Shown piece after piece: positions 1 through 11,923 of a stretch of DNA of 64,000 nucleotides. The DNA is from Fulvia fulva. Lineage: Eukaryota > Ascomycota > Dothideomycetes > Mycosphaerellales > Mycosphaerellaceae. Both the position numbers and the translations under genes were made by a program. The notes under the pieces were generated by a model, which did no database searches, was not told the DNA's origin, and saw nothing but the letters and a program-made list of their open reading frames with translations. How positions within the stretch are numbered: position 1 is the stretch's first letter; the number at the start of each line of letters is the position of its first letter. The DNA lies in NCBI RefSeq assembly GCF_020509005.1, contig NC_063013.1, positions 124,001-188,000 on the forward strand, given 5' to 3'.

Positions 1-584
1 TACTCACCAGTCGAGCATGAAACAGACGCGATGACCAGCATACCGTCGGTAGACAGCGCTGGAGCGAGAGGCAAGTTGTCGCCGTAGGCGTGTTACACAC
101 TGGCGCGTGGAACAGCGCGAACAACGAGCCAGCCGTTGCAATGCCGATCATGTCGAGCTTGAGGTGGTCAAGCCTCCGTGAATCGATTACGATCGAGCGA
201 GAGATAGTCGCCTGCCTGGCGACAAGATACAATACAGAAGATGGAAGCCATCATGTGTCCGGTCGATTCGCAAGCAGTGGGAGGCTGGATGTCCAGAGTG
301 AGCGAGCGGAAAGCGAGATCCAGTACTGATGTGCCAGAGACAGCTCGAGACACAGCTTAGGGGCAGGACGTCAGGCCGGCACCGTAGGAAAGCGCAGTGC
401 GTTCGATGAGGGAGATCTGTGGAGTATTGTAGCAAGGGCAGGAGCTATCTCTTGCCGCACAGGGCGAAATAAAAGCAGAGTGCAAACCAGGAACGCAGGC
501 AAGCTCAGACAACGAGCATTCTGTTGCTGCAATGAATTGACTGTGACAGAAGCCGCAGCCGCGTCTCGCCTATCCACTCTCGCG

Positions 585-1064
585 CTATTGATCACATTGT
601 GACCTCCCTGTCAGCTTAATACATGTAACGAGCACGATCACACTGCCGAGCAATTGGCCGCGGAGCATCCTGGAGCGGCCGATCCTGAGGAGGAGCGCTT
701 TCGCCAAATGTACATCAAGTATCATGGCACGCTGTACCTGTACCTCTAGCACATCCTCGAAGAGGGCACCACCCGTCAAGATCCAGCCATCATCACCCTC
801 AGCTTGCACCCGCCACCTCACTCCGATCAACAAAATAAGCACACTTCGCACCTCACCCTTGTGCTTGCCCTTCTGGTGCTTGATGTGTTTATCATACTCA
901 TACCACAGCAATTTCCGCTGGCACCGGTTGCAGATCGTGTAGTCGCGGCCTGGGACGAGGGTATCCGGGACCAGGTTGTGCGTGCGGCGCATGTGATCGC
1001 GCAGAGCGCCTGAGGTGCTGAAGGTTTTGTCTGAGCAGGCGTAGCGGCAGCGGACTTTGAACAT
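585..1064 (-). CDS. small C2H2 zinc-finger protein (3' structure uncertain)
   Basis: The first ~70 residues from the ATG at 1064 hold two C2H2-like fingers. The first is C-x3-C-x12-H-x4-H, near residues 6-28. The second begins CNRC around residue 46 and ends in paired His near residue 69. This suggests nucleic-acid or protein binding; no family is recognised. After the second finger the reading turns into low-quality sequence. A GTGAGG donor follows the KHK residues near 860, with a possible 54-nt in-frame intron (three codons fewer or more would not break the frame), so the C-terminus and the stop at 585 are uncertain. In the 3' part an alternative frame also looks protein-like and ends near 635. 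The gene stands alone, with no operon-like neighbours. I trust the finger part more than the whole model. Confidence 0.5.
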   Translation of the reverse strand: MFKVRCRYACSDKTFSTSGALRDHMRRTHNLVPDTLVPGRDYTICNRCQRKLLWYEYDKHIKHQKGKHKGEVRSVLILLIGVRWRVQAEGDDGWILTGGALFEDVLEVQVQRAMILDVHLAKALLLRIGRSRMLRGQLLGSVIVLVTCIKLTGRSQCDQ

Positions 1065-3551
1065 GATCGATGGTCGATGTCGGTACTGTGAGAGGTTTTA
1101 TGGGTGCGGGGCGTGTGCTATATGTAGCAGCCTGATCGCGCAGGGCTTGCTGTGGTGAAGCATGCCATTGGCACGCATGCAGGCTGGTCCATCGCAACGC
1201 GGAATGGTCTCGCACGTCAGTGAAGGATTGACGGTGCTTAAGTGCCGGTCCAGAGGTCCAATGACTCTTGAGGAAGAAGCTGTCACTCCCGCCTGCTGGG
1301 GTGCGCAAGCATGCCCCAGCCACCAACACATGCCAGAATGCCCACCACGTGAAGGCGAGTCCTATCACTCGTGCTGTCCTCATCACCGACCAAGCCGCTA
1401 CGTCTCTCCTCGGCCACAAAGCGGTATCTTGGTAGGATGTTCTAAGCGACGAGTAGACCGCGGAGGACTTCCTTTTGAGTCAAGTCAGTGCGTTGATGTG
1501 AGCTTTCATCGCCCGAGGAAGGAAGGGAACTCACTGCTACAGTAACATTCAAACAGGTCTATGTACCTGAGACCAGTATCCCCGTGCCGCTCGCTCTCTT
1601 GAAGAACGCTCGACCTTCGAGTCGCCAGGCTCAGAGTCAGCACGCTCTCCCAGATCGCTACTGCGCAAGCAGCATAGCAATGGCTTCTAGCCTACCTGTG
1701 GAATATGTTTAGGAGCCGTGTCTCCAGTACCGCTACATCTGCTGTCAGACAATACAATGGCCAGCACCTAGGTGGAGTCATCGACGTGTATACTCAACCT
1801 TTGACAAACATGTCGGTGTTGTGAAAGGCTTCGTTCATCATGTCATGTCCAAGAATACGGTGAGGACTGCGCTCCAGAACGAGCCTCTGTACAGTATCTG
1901 GCTACAAAATCAGGAGACTACATCCATCACCCTCCGCCATCCTTCCAAATCATCCTGCCTCGCCGTCCAACACCAGGACCTGCCCATAGCACACGCGCCC
2001 CACCCCTCAGCCATCCCCTTACCAAACCCATCCTACCCCCACCCATCAGCACCAGCCCAACAAACCTGTCCGGAACGCCTCGTATACATACCCCAATCTA
2101 CGTAGGATTGCAGCAGTACGGGTACAGTCCATTATCAGTCCCCTCACCCCGCGCCGAGTTTGAACTAGCAACAGCTTCCATGCGTCGACTTGTCGCAGAG
2201 CTCCCGGGTAGCCCAGCAAAGGGGACCGGCATTCTCGGTCACGATGCCGCTGAGGGCGCTGATCAGGAAGGTTGTGATGAGGCGCATCTTTCTTCCTTGT
2301 ATGGGAAATTCTGTGTTGCGGGTTTGGGGTGACGGGAGCACGATATATTTCTCAAGCGCGCGGTGGTGGGATCTTACTTATATACTGGCCCCGTTAAACT
2401 CCCTAATTCTACGCCGTCGTCGGAACCCTGTTCACCTGTTCACCTACTCTCCAGCTTCAAGTCCCAAACGGCACCAGCCCAGCAACAGCCCGAGCTACGC
2501 CCCTCCTCGCGAGGTTGTAGCATCGATCTAGAGTAGAGTAATTGCAGGGCACCGATAAGCAAAGCAAAGCAAAGCCCTCAAGTCTCGAACTTCGGCCCGC
2601 AAGACTTGACCGAGCACGCCATGATTAGCACATGTTCCAACCCACAGCAGCACTGAACTCCGCGTTCCATAGCCCTAGAGAAGTGGGCGGACCGCCAGGC
2701 ACGGCTATAGCCTCATCAATGTAACGACTGTAACGCTACAGATTGGATAGTGGGCCGAAGCTTTCCGGCATTGCTTCGTGGCGCTTGGCGTGTCTTGCTT
2801 GGGGATGAGTGATATCTTGCCACACGTGGATGTGGCTTGTGACTTAGCCTGGGGGTAACGGGTCAGCTGATCGGATGGTCTTATGGAGTTGCTGCGTCCT
2901 GGGATCACGGAGCGTGATTGGCGAAGTCCTTCGTCGGCGGTACATCGAACGAGGTGCTTGACGACGGACTGGCGAGAAGCCTTGCAGGAACACCAGCAGA
3001 GAGGCAACGGACAATGCCAGAACAGTGCGATGGCTGCTGACAGCTATCGTTGTGAACCGCCGTCTGGGCGTAAAGATTGTTCCGGCAAGGAGACAAAGAC
3101 ACCCACCGCGAGCCTGACGCTAGGACATCTGGGGTAAGTACTAGTATTTAAGAGGAACGTCGGAGTAACTGCCTCGATAACACCTACATGATGAGATGGC
3201 CATGGAGATGGGAGGCGGTATGCTTGGTGAACGGCTACAGCGTTTGCCAGTGTCGTAACGGTGTACAAATCCAGTCAATCGTCCTGTACAGACGAGGATG
3301 GACGCATTGATAGCATTCCGACGTCTCGAGACGATGGAGTCCCAGCTCGCAGACGGCGACCGTCATCTCGAGGGTTGCTGTCAGTGCAACGAGAGCTTTG
3401 CCTAGCATGTGATCATATATAATCTTCACTTCGTAGTTGTCGACAACTGTTCAGCCTCCTGTCCTTCTTCACGTACTAGACGTGCATGTATCACAAGACA
3501 GTAAACCTCCGATCATACACTGACCATGACTTGCCCGCATCGGATATAGCT
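1065..3551. other. gene-poor stretch, nothing convincing
   Basis: Only short overlapping ORFs on both strands, none with a recognisable domain or clean exon structure. A short AAAGC repeat of three to four units lies at about 2557-2575. The same unit recurs near 17750. Confidence 0.6.
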
Positions 3552-4876
3552 CTAAGTCAAAGTAAGAGACTCCTCGCCTTGGCGTGGCGCAATTGGCTGC
3601 AAACATGTCAGCATCTTCATTAACCAGACGGTGATGAATATCTTACAGCTGGCTTTGGCTGCGCCTCCAGCGCCGTGTTGGTAATGACCAATGGCATATC
3701 CTGCGTCGTATAGCGTGTCCTGTACGGCTTGCCAGGGAAAAGGAAGCTCTGAGGGAAGCCCACATCAAAGGGCTCAGTGTCCTCAATCTCATCGATCTCT
3801 TCTTGTGTGAGTTTGATGCCGAGTGCTTCGATGTTGCCCTTTAGGTGCTCGACCTTCCTTCCGCCGACGATGGGGAAGACATACTGGAGAAGTCAGTGTT
3901 TGAATGAGGGCAGGAATGATGCTGTAACTTACAGGAGCTTTGTGCATCACGTATGCAAGAGCAATGCTGGTGATCCGGGTGTTCTTCGTCTTGGCGATCT
4001 CGTCAAGCTTGTTAGCGATGCGAGCGTACTTTTCGTTCTGAGGACCCATCTTTCGTCCATCGCGGTTTGGGTCGTTGTACTCATCGGCAGGCTTGAGTTG
4101 TCCTCTGCCAAGGGAGCCCCAAGGAGCCAGGGCCATGCCTTCGGCCTCGACCATCGGCAAGATGTCACGCTCAAAGTCGCGGAAAGCACAGCTCCAGTGA
4201 CCCTGGTAGACGCTGAATTGTGTCAAGCCATGAAAGCGAGCATAGTCATTGCACTTGACGACAACCCAGGCTGGAGTGTCGGAGATGCCCAGGTAGATTA
4301 CCTTGCCGCTCTGGACCAAGGCGTGTAGACTGTTCATCAGCTCTGGGATGCTTGTGGAGTAGTCCCACCAGTGGAGGTACAGCAAGTCAATGTACTCAGT
4401 CTGCAGCTTCTTGAGACTGCGCTCGACAGAGACTCTGATGCTCTTGGCGTGGTTTCCCTGGAAGTTCGACTTGATCTGCTCATCGCCATGGCCGCGGAAG
4501 CCGGTGGTGAACTTTGTGGCGATGATCATCTCATCGCGGTTGTTGCGCTTCTTCATCCATTCGCCGATCCAGGCCTCGCTTTCCTCGGCCTGGTAGTTGT
4601 TGGCAGTGTCCTTGATGATAAGACAATGATTAGCTGGAGTCGTCGATAATGTTGCACTTATCCACTCACGATGAAGTTGCCGCCATTCTCGTAGAAGAAG
4701 TCAAGCATCGCGAAGCTGTTCTCCTTGCCGCACTCGCCCAGGAAGTTCTTCCAGGCATCGCCGAAGTTCATGGCGCCCAAGCATAGTGGCGAGACTCGAA
4801 CGCCAGCAGTTGGCGAGAGTATACGGTGGTATCCTAGCAGTGAAGCTGGCTTCTTGGCTGGTGGGAAGAGCGACAT
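3552..4876 (-). CDS. aldo-keto reductase, NorA / aryl-alcohol dehydrogenase type
   Basis: NAD(P)H-dependent cytosolic oxidoreductase of about 388 aa, the usual family length. Four exons are inferred: 4876-4670, 4610-3933, 3883-3647 and 3596-3552. Each junction has GT..AG ends and the frame is kept to a TAG stop. Visible motifs are LGAMNFGD near the N-terminus, FIDTANNY carrying the catalytic Asp and Tyr (joined across intron 1), IATKF with the catalytic Lys, and YLHWWDYS with the His of the tetrad. The conserved order D-Y-K-H is intact. The family includes norsolorinic acid reductases and aryl-alcohol dehydrogenases. No polyketide synthase lies nearby, so a role in secondary metabolism cannot be argued from context. 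The substrate is unknown. Confidence 0.9.
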
Positions 4877-5904
4877 GTTGTAAGCTTCTGGTGTATTGGA
4901 GAGGGAGCGGTGTGACGGGAGAGCGGTGTGATGAAGTAAGAGGAAACATTCTTATACTTCCTTGCTGTTACAGATCATCGCTCTTGCCCTGGACTAAGAC
5001 CGCTATCTCCGTGCCATTGGAGGTTGTGTTCGTGAGCATTGTGTGGCACGACCGCGCTTTCTCTCCCATCATCCGACAGCTTTCACCGTCGCTGACTGAA
5101 CTCCGGTGGTATGACACGCTCTCGGGAGCTCTTCGTGGACACAAACATGATGTTTATCGTTTGATGCTCTCACGCGTCGAGTCGTGAGGATCGACGCAGA
5201 TGACGCTGTGTGCTCTCAGGTGGCTCATCCAAACTGACATGCTCAAGACGGCATAGCTTGATGATTCAGACCGAGCGTCTACGAAACCACGACCCAACTC
5301 TTCCTCCTGATCACCAAACGACCAAGGGCAGACCAAGGCCAGACCAAGGGCAAGCTCCTACAGGTCATGACCGTTCTGCATACGACACCATCGCGTTCGA
5401 CAACATCCTGATCTCGGTCTTGGCTGACTCGCCAAACCTACGATATGCCTATAGTCTATGATGGCTGTCGTCCAGACGACTGGGCTTAGGGCACAAGGAC
5501 GAATAAGCAGCCACAATCACGAAGCATGATCCGCGTAGGCTGAGTCCTCAGCTCTTTGTATGGCGGTGATGTACATAATGTAGGTGACCATTACTAACTG
5601 GGTTTACGATGGGTCGATACATATTGCGACCTTTGGGTGGAGCTGCCGGGCTTGTACCTTGACCAAGTTGGCGACATGCATGAGCTGCCAAGAGACTTGA
5701 CGAAATCACTGCGATCTTGGAGAGGGAGTCTATATCGCAGTCCGAGTGACCTTGAGAAGGGCGGTGAGGACTATGACGAGAAGCAGCAGGAGTTGAGTCG
5801 TACATACTCAGAGCTCGGTCGGATTGGTACAGTGTCACCATCATTAATCGGTAGCACAACTGACCGAACGCTCGTGCTAGCATCATTCAGCATCGTCTCG
5901 CAGT
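4877..5904. other. intergenic, no gene seen
   Basis: Promoter side of the aldo-keto reductase plus about 0.8 kb of unassigned sequence. The ORFs here are short and lack recognisable domains. Confidence 0.6.
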
Positions 5905-6709
5905 TTGAGACATGCTCGCTATACCCGACTACAAGAGCACGCACCGCCTGACCCCCGTCCCTCGACCCAACGCCATGGAGGGACCGAACAACAGCACTCC
6001 CAGCCCCAACCGAAGCGACAAGTCACTCTCCCACCGCAAACACCAGCCTCAACCACAAAGCAAAGCATTCTCCAGCACGCTCCAAAAGTAGCAGATCTAG
6101 ACCCCGCAGCGAGCAGACTCGACGATGACGAGACTCCACTCGACAAGAACGACTTCTTCGAACTGGTCGGCATGCACAAACCCCTAGCCGACATGCAACC
6201 CCCCAAAAGAGCTCGCCATGCAACACGGCTTATACTGGAAGATCCGCAAGCACATGCGCTACATCCAGACCAAATACCGCATCTTCGACGTCGCCAACTA
6301 CATCTTCCTAGCCCTCCAGCTCCTCCTCAGCGCCGTCTTCATCGTGCTGGGCTCAGTAACGGGAAACTATAAAGTGGCCATCGCGGTCCTGGGTGCGATC
6401 TCGACTGTCATAGGTGGGTTGCTCGCTTTCATGAAGGGGCAAGGTCTGCCGAACCGGTTGAGGCAGGTGAGGGATGATTTGCAACTGGTGCTGTTTGAGG
6501 CCGAGGAGTTGTATTAGGATGTGGCGGCGGATCGGCCGGTGATGTACAAGGATATTAAGAAGCTACGGGAGGACTTTTTGAGGGTGCTGCTGGAGGCGAG
6601 GAGGAACCATCCGGATAGTTGGACGGGGAAAGCGAATGATATCGCGGGTGGTATGAATGGGTTGTCCAGGACGAAGGCGAAGCCGACCACGTCTGCGTTG
6701 CCGGCGTGA
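5905..6709 (+). pseudogene. SLATT-like two-TM protein gene, broken by frameshift and in-frame TAG
   Basis: Two pieces of one fungal SLATT-type (SMODS/SLOG-associating two-TM) protein are visible in different frames. The upstream frame ends in a segment with NDFFELVGMHKPLADMQ. The downstream frame, from 6218, carries LYWKIRKH, two hydrophobic helices (about 6290-6360 and 6370-6430) and a Gly-rich turn. The frames differ by one base at a C6 run at 6195-6203; dropping one C would join them. An in-frame TAG at 6515-6517 then cuts the C-terminal helix (LYxDVAADRP), where related proteins as I recall them carry Trp; TGG to TAG is one change. The domain-bearing upstream frame also lacks an ATG, and the only nearby ATG (5912) is in another frame that stops near 6089. 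SLATT proteins are proposed membrane effectors in nucleotide-sensing immunity-like systems. Homopolymer sequencing error could explain the frameshift but not easily the TAG. Confidence 0.7.
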
Positions 6710-7026
6710 TGGTATGAGACATGTACAGATCACTGCCGAAATGACGATTCATCTTGGATTCAACCACCATCACGCGGTCTTCAGCCCAGCGCTTCACCAC
6801 TCCCGAGTAGTCCAAGGAAACTCGAATCCACTGAAGTGTCAGCACACTGTAGAGCTGCCCCAAGTGAGGCGAGGAAAAACAGTCAGGACGCCCCGCCGTT
6901 GACTTGCAAGCATCAGCTGCTAGCGTAACGGTCAGCTCGCCCTCACCATGGTCATTTTCACAAGCTTCACTTCCTCGCTCCTTCCTTCCTCTCCCCCAGT
7001 GCTCGTGCCGCACTTGCCTTGCCGTC

Positions 7027-8181
7027 ATGTCGCTTCTTGCCGAGGCCACCACAAATGCTGACATTTATAGTAAACCCAGAGACCTCATCATCAACTGCGG
7101 TAACACATGCTTCCACGTCAATCGCGCGGTGGTATGCGCCAAGTCCAGCGTTCTGGGAACACTGTGTGGTGAAGAAGCACCACATACCATGATCACGATT
7201 CCTCCCGTCGACGCCGATTCCTTCGAGGCCATCCTCTACTACATCTACACTGGCGACTATGAGTTGGAGGGAGAGGGGGCTGGGGATATTGGTAAGTATC
7301 TCACCCTCAGCACGATGGGCCAGGCTGCTGAAGATGCAGTCCGGCGGTTTGCTGATACCCCTTTCGCGGTAGCGACAACACCGCTCGAGGACCTCTACAA
7401 GCACGCCTACATCTTCGCCCTAGGCGACCACTACCAGATCAACAGCCTGAAGCTCAAAGCCACGGAGAAGTTCCAGGCCGCCCGGAAGCAACATCACAGC
7501 ATCTCACCAACCGACTTCCTAGAGATCGCCAGCACGATTCTCACCAGCCACGGCCTCGACCTGCAGCTTCTACGCACCGAGCTGATCGCCATGATGACCG
7601 ACAATCTCCACCTGGCACAAGACGAAGACTTCGTGAAAGCGGTTTCCACACATCCAGTCTTCCAGCCCTTCATCGCGCCGCTCATCTCCGCCTTAGCAGC
7701 GCGCTCAGCACTCCCAGCGGCCAACTCAAATGCCCAGACACTCGACTCTCCGCGAGATGACGCACAGCTCGACGCGCTCATCTCCTCACACGAAGAACAG
7801 GTCGCCGCGCTGCGCTCCTCCCACAAGGCCGCTACCGAGGCCCTCACACGCTCGCACGAGGCTCAACTCATCCACCTGGCCCGGGCGCACGACGACGCAA
7901 TGGAGGAAACGCGCCTCTCACACCACCACACCAGGCAAGCGACGATTAAGGAGTACGAGTACGATATCAGTGACATGGCAAAGAAGCACACTACCGATAT
8001 GCAGATCTTGCGGGCTTCGTTCCCCACACGGAAGAAGGTTGGGGAGGACATGAATAGACTGGCGAGACAGATCGAGGCTTGTAGACATTGTGGGAAGAGG
8101 CCGTTTGTGTATCGTATTGAGTGGCAGAGTATTGGGTTTCTGGCGAGGTGTACGCAGTGTGGGACGAAGCATGGGCTTTGA
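7027..8181 (+). CDS. BTB/POZ protein with coiled coil and C-terminal CxxC pairs
   Basis: Start chosen at the in-frame ATG at 7027; the open frame upstream has no ATG. The protein is 384 aa. Residues ~15-80 match a fungal BTB/POZ domain (DLIINCG, FHVNRAVVCAKSSVL, FEAILYYIYTGDY), followed by the usual LYKHAYIFALGDHYQI helix region. Residues ~260-340 are a His/Glu/Ala-rich coiled coil. The last ~30 residues hold CxHC and CTQC pairs, a possible zinc ribbon. BTB domains dimerise and often recruit cullin-3 ligases; a function here is not assignable. A GTAAGT..CAG stretch at 7292-7339 is 48 nt and in frame, so it could be an optional intron that removes 16 residues after the BTB domain without shifting the frame. 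Confidence 0.85.
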   Translation: MSLLAEATTNADIYSKPRDLIINCGNTCFHVNRAVVCAKSSVLGTLCGEEAPHTMITIPPVDADSFEAILYYIYTGDYELEGEGAGDIGKYLTLSTMGQAAEDAVRRFADTPFAVATTPLEDLYKHAYIFALGDHYQINSLKLKATEKFQAARKQHHSISPTDFLEIASTILTSHGLDLQLLRTELIAMMTDNLHLAQDEDFVKAVSTHPVFQPFIAPLISALAARSALPAANSNAQTLDSPRDDAQLDALISSHEEQVAALRSSHKAATEALTRSHEAQLIHLARAHDDAMEETRLSHHHTRQATIKEYEYDISDMAKKHTTDMQILRASFPTRKKVGEDMNRLARQIEACRHCGKRPFVYRIEWQSIGFLARCTQCGTKHGL

Positions 8182-8512
8182 GCTGAAGGATGACGGGTGT
8201 GGAGTTTGGAGGGGATTGTCATGGTTGGGAGCGGGTTTGGTACGTTGAGTGGTCACATCGGGGGTTGCGGTACATTAAGGCGTTGCGGTCAGGAACTGTG
8301 GAGGGTCGATGGGGAAAGGAGTCCAAAGTACTGTTCTACAAGAAATGATTGTATACATCACCAAACGCACGATCGTCGTATCTACCAGCACACCTCATTC
8401 CCTCTCACCGAACAGTCTGTCTGGCTTTCGACCGTGAGTGAAGCCGCGCCCTCATTCCAAAAATACGGTCGCGTGTGATCAAGTCGAGCTTCGGTGCCAC
8501 CAGAGAACAGTA

Positions 8513-11500
8513 CTACAACGCCTCAAACTGCCGTATCGCCGTCTTGACCCGCTCGCGAACGTCAAGGTTAGAATCGCTCTGAAGCGCGCGCACGGCTTGT
8601 TCGATGCCTAGTGCTTTGATTTCGTTGGACCTGTGGAGTATTAGTCATGCGGGTCAGATGTCAAGTGAAGGGGTTGTGATTACCTTGCACGAGCATCTCT
8701 CCGATCCCCATCTTCCTCAATCCACGTAAGACTGTTGACCGCCCACACGCTCATAACACGCACGCGCGAGTCAGAATGACTGAAATGAGGCAACATAGCC
8801 TGCAGCAGCGGCTTCTGCGCAATCAGCATCTGCCGATGCTTCGGGCCTGCATTGGCGAGGTGAATGATAACATGGATCGTCGAGAGAACCAGGTCTTCCG
8901 GATGGTAGACTTTGGTTCCGGAGTTTAGATGTCGCGGCAAGGGTAACAGCTTTGCTGTAAGCAGTTCGTAGACCTTGTTGCTGCCGATCTGGTTCATGAT
9001 GTGGTCGGCTAAAGTGGCGCAGTCCTCGCCGTTCATGAGATTCCTAATAAAGTCCAGAGCTTGTGTTTGGATTGCTGCCTCGTCGCGGCGGGCTATGTAC
9101 TCGTCGTTTTCTTCTACGCAGCGTATGTTGGAAAGGTAGCGCTTGAGGTTGAAAGCAGGAGCGTGTGGATGAAGGGTCGATCGAAGCTGAGATGATTGGT
9201 ATCGCGTGTTCGAGGCTTCGTCGAAGAGGACTTCTCCATCTTCATCGTCCTCCTCCATGATGTCGTCAGAGGTTGGTCCGGGGTTGTCCACGTCCATTGA
9301 TGATGGGTTGAGCAAGTCTACTTGTTCGCCAGCAGCATTGGCGCTGCTCAGTCCAACGCTGACGCCGCCGTTGTTTGTGCTATTCGTGCCTACCGGCATT
9401 TGCCACTGCTCGCCTTGGATGATACCCACCAGCCATCCCGTACCAAGCTCCTCGAGTGTGGAGAACTTGGTCTCCTTGGGACAATTCACGACCAGATGTT
9501 TGAGAGCCCACAGACTGGAAAGTCTTAGCGCAGGATAGCTGCTTCGTGCATGCTCTACCAACGTCTTTATCACATCGGCTTCCGAGATCTCTTCTCGCAT
9601 CGGGCTGAAATCTGGCAGTAGATTGCAGCAGACGTCCGTTGCGGCGACTTGCACCTCAAGAGAGGCATGTTGCAGAAGCTGGATCAACGGCTTGGCAATG
9701 CCACCATCTATGAGGCTCGTGCGAAGCACGCTGACGCTTCTCGACATTGATTGCGCGGCACGACAGGCTGCGAGAATCACGGTGGTGGTGTTGCCATCCT
9801 TCGGCGCTATTTGGGTTCGGTTTGATGCCACAGCAGCAGTCGGTGTAATAGAGAAGGGCTTTAGCGAGTCAATGATGCAGCTGACAACCCCAGCATCGAT
9901 GATGGCTTTTCGATGGATATCTTCTCTTGCCGCCAAAGCTTCTACTGCTTTCAGAGCGCTTTCTCGACTAAGCATAGCATGAGATATCTCCGATGGAAGA
10001 GTGTTCAAGCCGAGATGGCATGTTGCCGGCGCGCTGGGATCGACCTGTGTAGCTGACCTTGACGACCACATCGGCTTGGCCGAAGTGACATTGTCGAAGC
10101 TCTTTTTGAGGATGGGACAGACGTGCTTGATGGTACCAGCTTCCACGGCAGCGATCTGCAAATCTCTGCTCCCTTTGATCAGTAATGCTAGCACAGCGCA
10201 CGCTTGTTCCTTAACGGATCGGCCATCCTGGGGCAGACTACTGCTGTCTGTTTGTCGCTCCTCGTTCACTGCTTGCACGAGCTTGGCGGCAAGTGGCACT
10301 CCCAACAAGGCTAGCTGTCTCTGTCGTTCACGCGTCTTCTGGTGCAATTCGTTCCTGTGCGACGCGCCCACAGGATCAGCCTCAATTGCATTGGCTACCA
10401 AAGCCAGCAGTCGCAATGCCGTCAATCTGTTCAGGCCCTTCATCGATCTGGCGAGCACCAGAAGCCAGCCCACGACTGCGTTCGAATGATCAATGTCACT
10501 CGTGGCCTGCATTGACTCTGACGACCCATTGCCATTTCTGCTAGTCTGGAGGGCTTTCAGGGCAGGGAAGCTGTTGGAAGATGGGTTGTGAGATATGCTC
10601 CGAGATGTAGGAACATGGAGCAGCGGTAACAGGCTTTCGTGGGGATTCGCGAAGCCATGTCTAGCACCAAACGAAGCACGGTGATCGATACTGTCCAGAC
10701 CAGAGTGAGCGAAGAGGTCTCTGACACTGGGAGCTAGAATGAAGCGCTGTGCGCGGTAGGTCGAGCCAGTAATGATGGTCGATATAGCGGCAAGGATACT
10801 CGGTAGTGCAGTGGCTGGTGGCGCTGGCGGGAGCTGTGATGTGGTTCCACTGTAATAGACCAGCTTGTGCTCTACAGCGTGAGAGACTACCAGCGAAGCG
10901 AGAGTATCAAGTATACCGGAATTCGTGATTTGGGATCTTGGATTTGGCGAAGGAGGGCCACTCTCGTCGATGCCAGATATGATGTCGGCCACAAGACGAA
11001 GCTGTTGTCGCGCTAGCGTAGATGAGTTGGGCTGGCTGAGCAGACCATCGAAGACTTCCAGACTCTCTGCAGTGAACACCGCACCCCAGAGGTCATAATT
11101 GATAGATGACTCGTCCAGTGTAGACCAAAAGCTGACGATGGCGTTCAAGGCTTGCAGCGTAGCCGTGGTTAATCGTGTCCCAATATCGGCAGAGAGTGTA
11201 TGGACGAGGATGGTGGGCAAATCTGCCGAGCACAGAGGGTACAAGAAGGGCTGTCCACCGGATGCAAGACTGCCAACCATGTAGATGGCTTGTAGTCGCA
11301 GTTCATCGTCAATGGTCCATTCCTGTGACTGCTGCAGGGATACGCCGCTAGAGTCCAGCCTGCGCTTGCCAGTAGCCTTGGTGGAGCCAGACAGGATGTC
11401 TGCCAACGGCTGAATGATGCCATGCTTGACCGCGAGTTCCTTGCGCTGGCGCTGCCCGACGATGATGTTCTTGATGTGCTTGACCGCATCGAGTTTCTGC

Positions 11501-11556
11501 TGCGGCGAACCGTCTCGCAGCACGGAGATGGCTTCGAAGGACGCGCCTTGCACCAT
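8513..11556 (-). CDS. GID5: GID E3 ligase armadillo subunit GID5/VID28 (ARMC8-like)
   Basis: Armadillo-repeat scaffold of the GID/CTLH ubiquitin ligase, which degrades gluconeogenic enzymes in yeast; its animal counterpart is ARMC8. Two exons: 11556-8684 and 8630-8513, with a 53-nt GTAATC..CAG intron and a 996-aa product. The start at 11556 (MVQGASF) is preferred; an in-frame ATG at 11604 would add 16 residues. Helical repeats run along the whole protein, for example QKLDAVKHIKNIIVG near the N-terminus, EVQVAATDVCCNLLPDF in the middle and VRVMSVWAVNSLTWIE near the C-terminus. An acidic patch (MEEDDEDGEVLFDEA) sits between repeats. The gene is divergent from PUS7 and shares its promoter region. 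Family assignment is from sequence pattern and length. Confidence 0.85.
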
Positions 11557-11923
11557 CTTGACAGTCCTCAAGTCATTGATAGTAGCATGAGATGGAGCTC
11601 TCAATGCTGTACCAACTCTGGACGAGATGAATAATGGTCACTTGTAAAGATCAACGATGCAGATGTGCCGTGGCAGGAAGGACACGGAACGGGACTGTGT
11701 GTACGTAAGCAATCAATCGGATCATGCCGAGCGCCATCAATATTTAGGTAGTGGACTGACTTCACATGAAATTTTCCGACTGCCCGGACCTTCGAACAAG
11801 TCCATATCACTTCACAGCATCACTTCACCCACTGGACCTTGTTGACAACGAGCTCCGGTAATGCCGTTGATCTATTCACGATAGCGACCACGATCAGACC
11901 GCTCGAACAGCACCACATACGCC
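11557..11923. promoter_or_regulatory. shared divergent promoter GID5 / PUS7
   Basis: 367 bp between the two start codons, transcribed outward in both directions. No clear TATA element was seen. This must hold both 5' UTRs and promoters. Confidence 0.6.

Noticed and set aside
1821..2532. Three overlapping plus-strand ORFs (74-113 aa)
   Set aside because: Short, overlapping and without homology or intron support.
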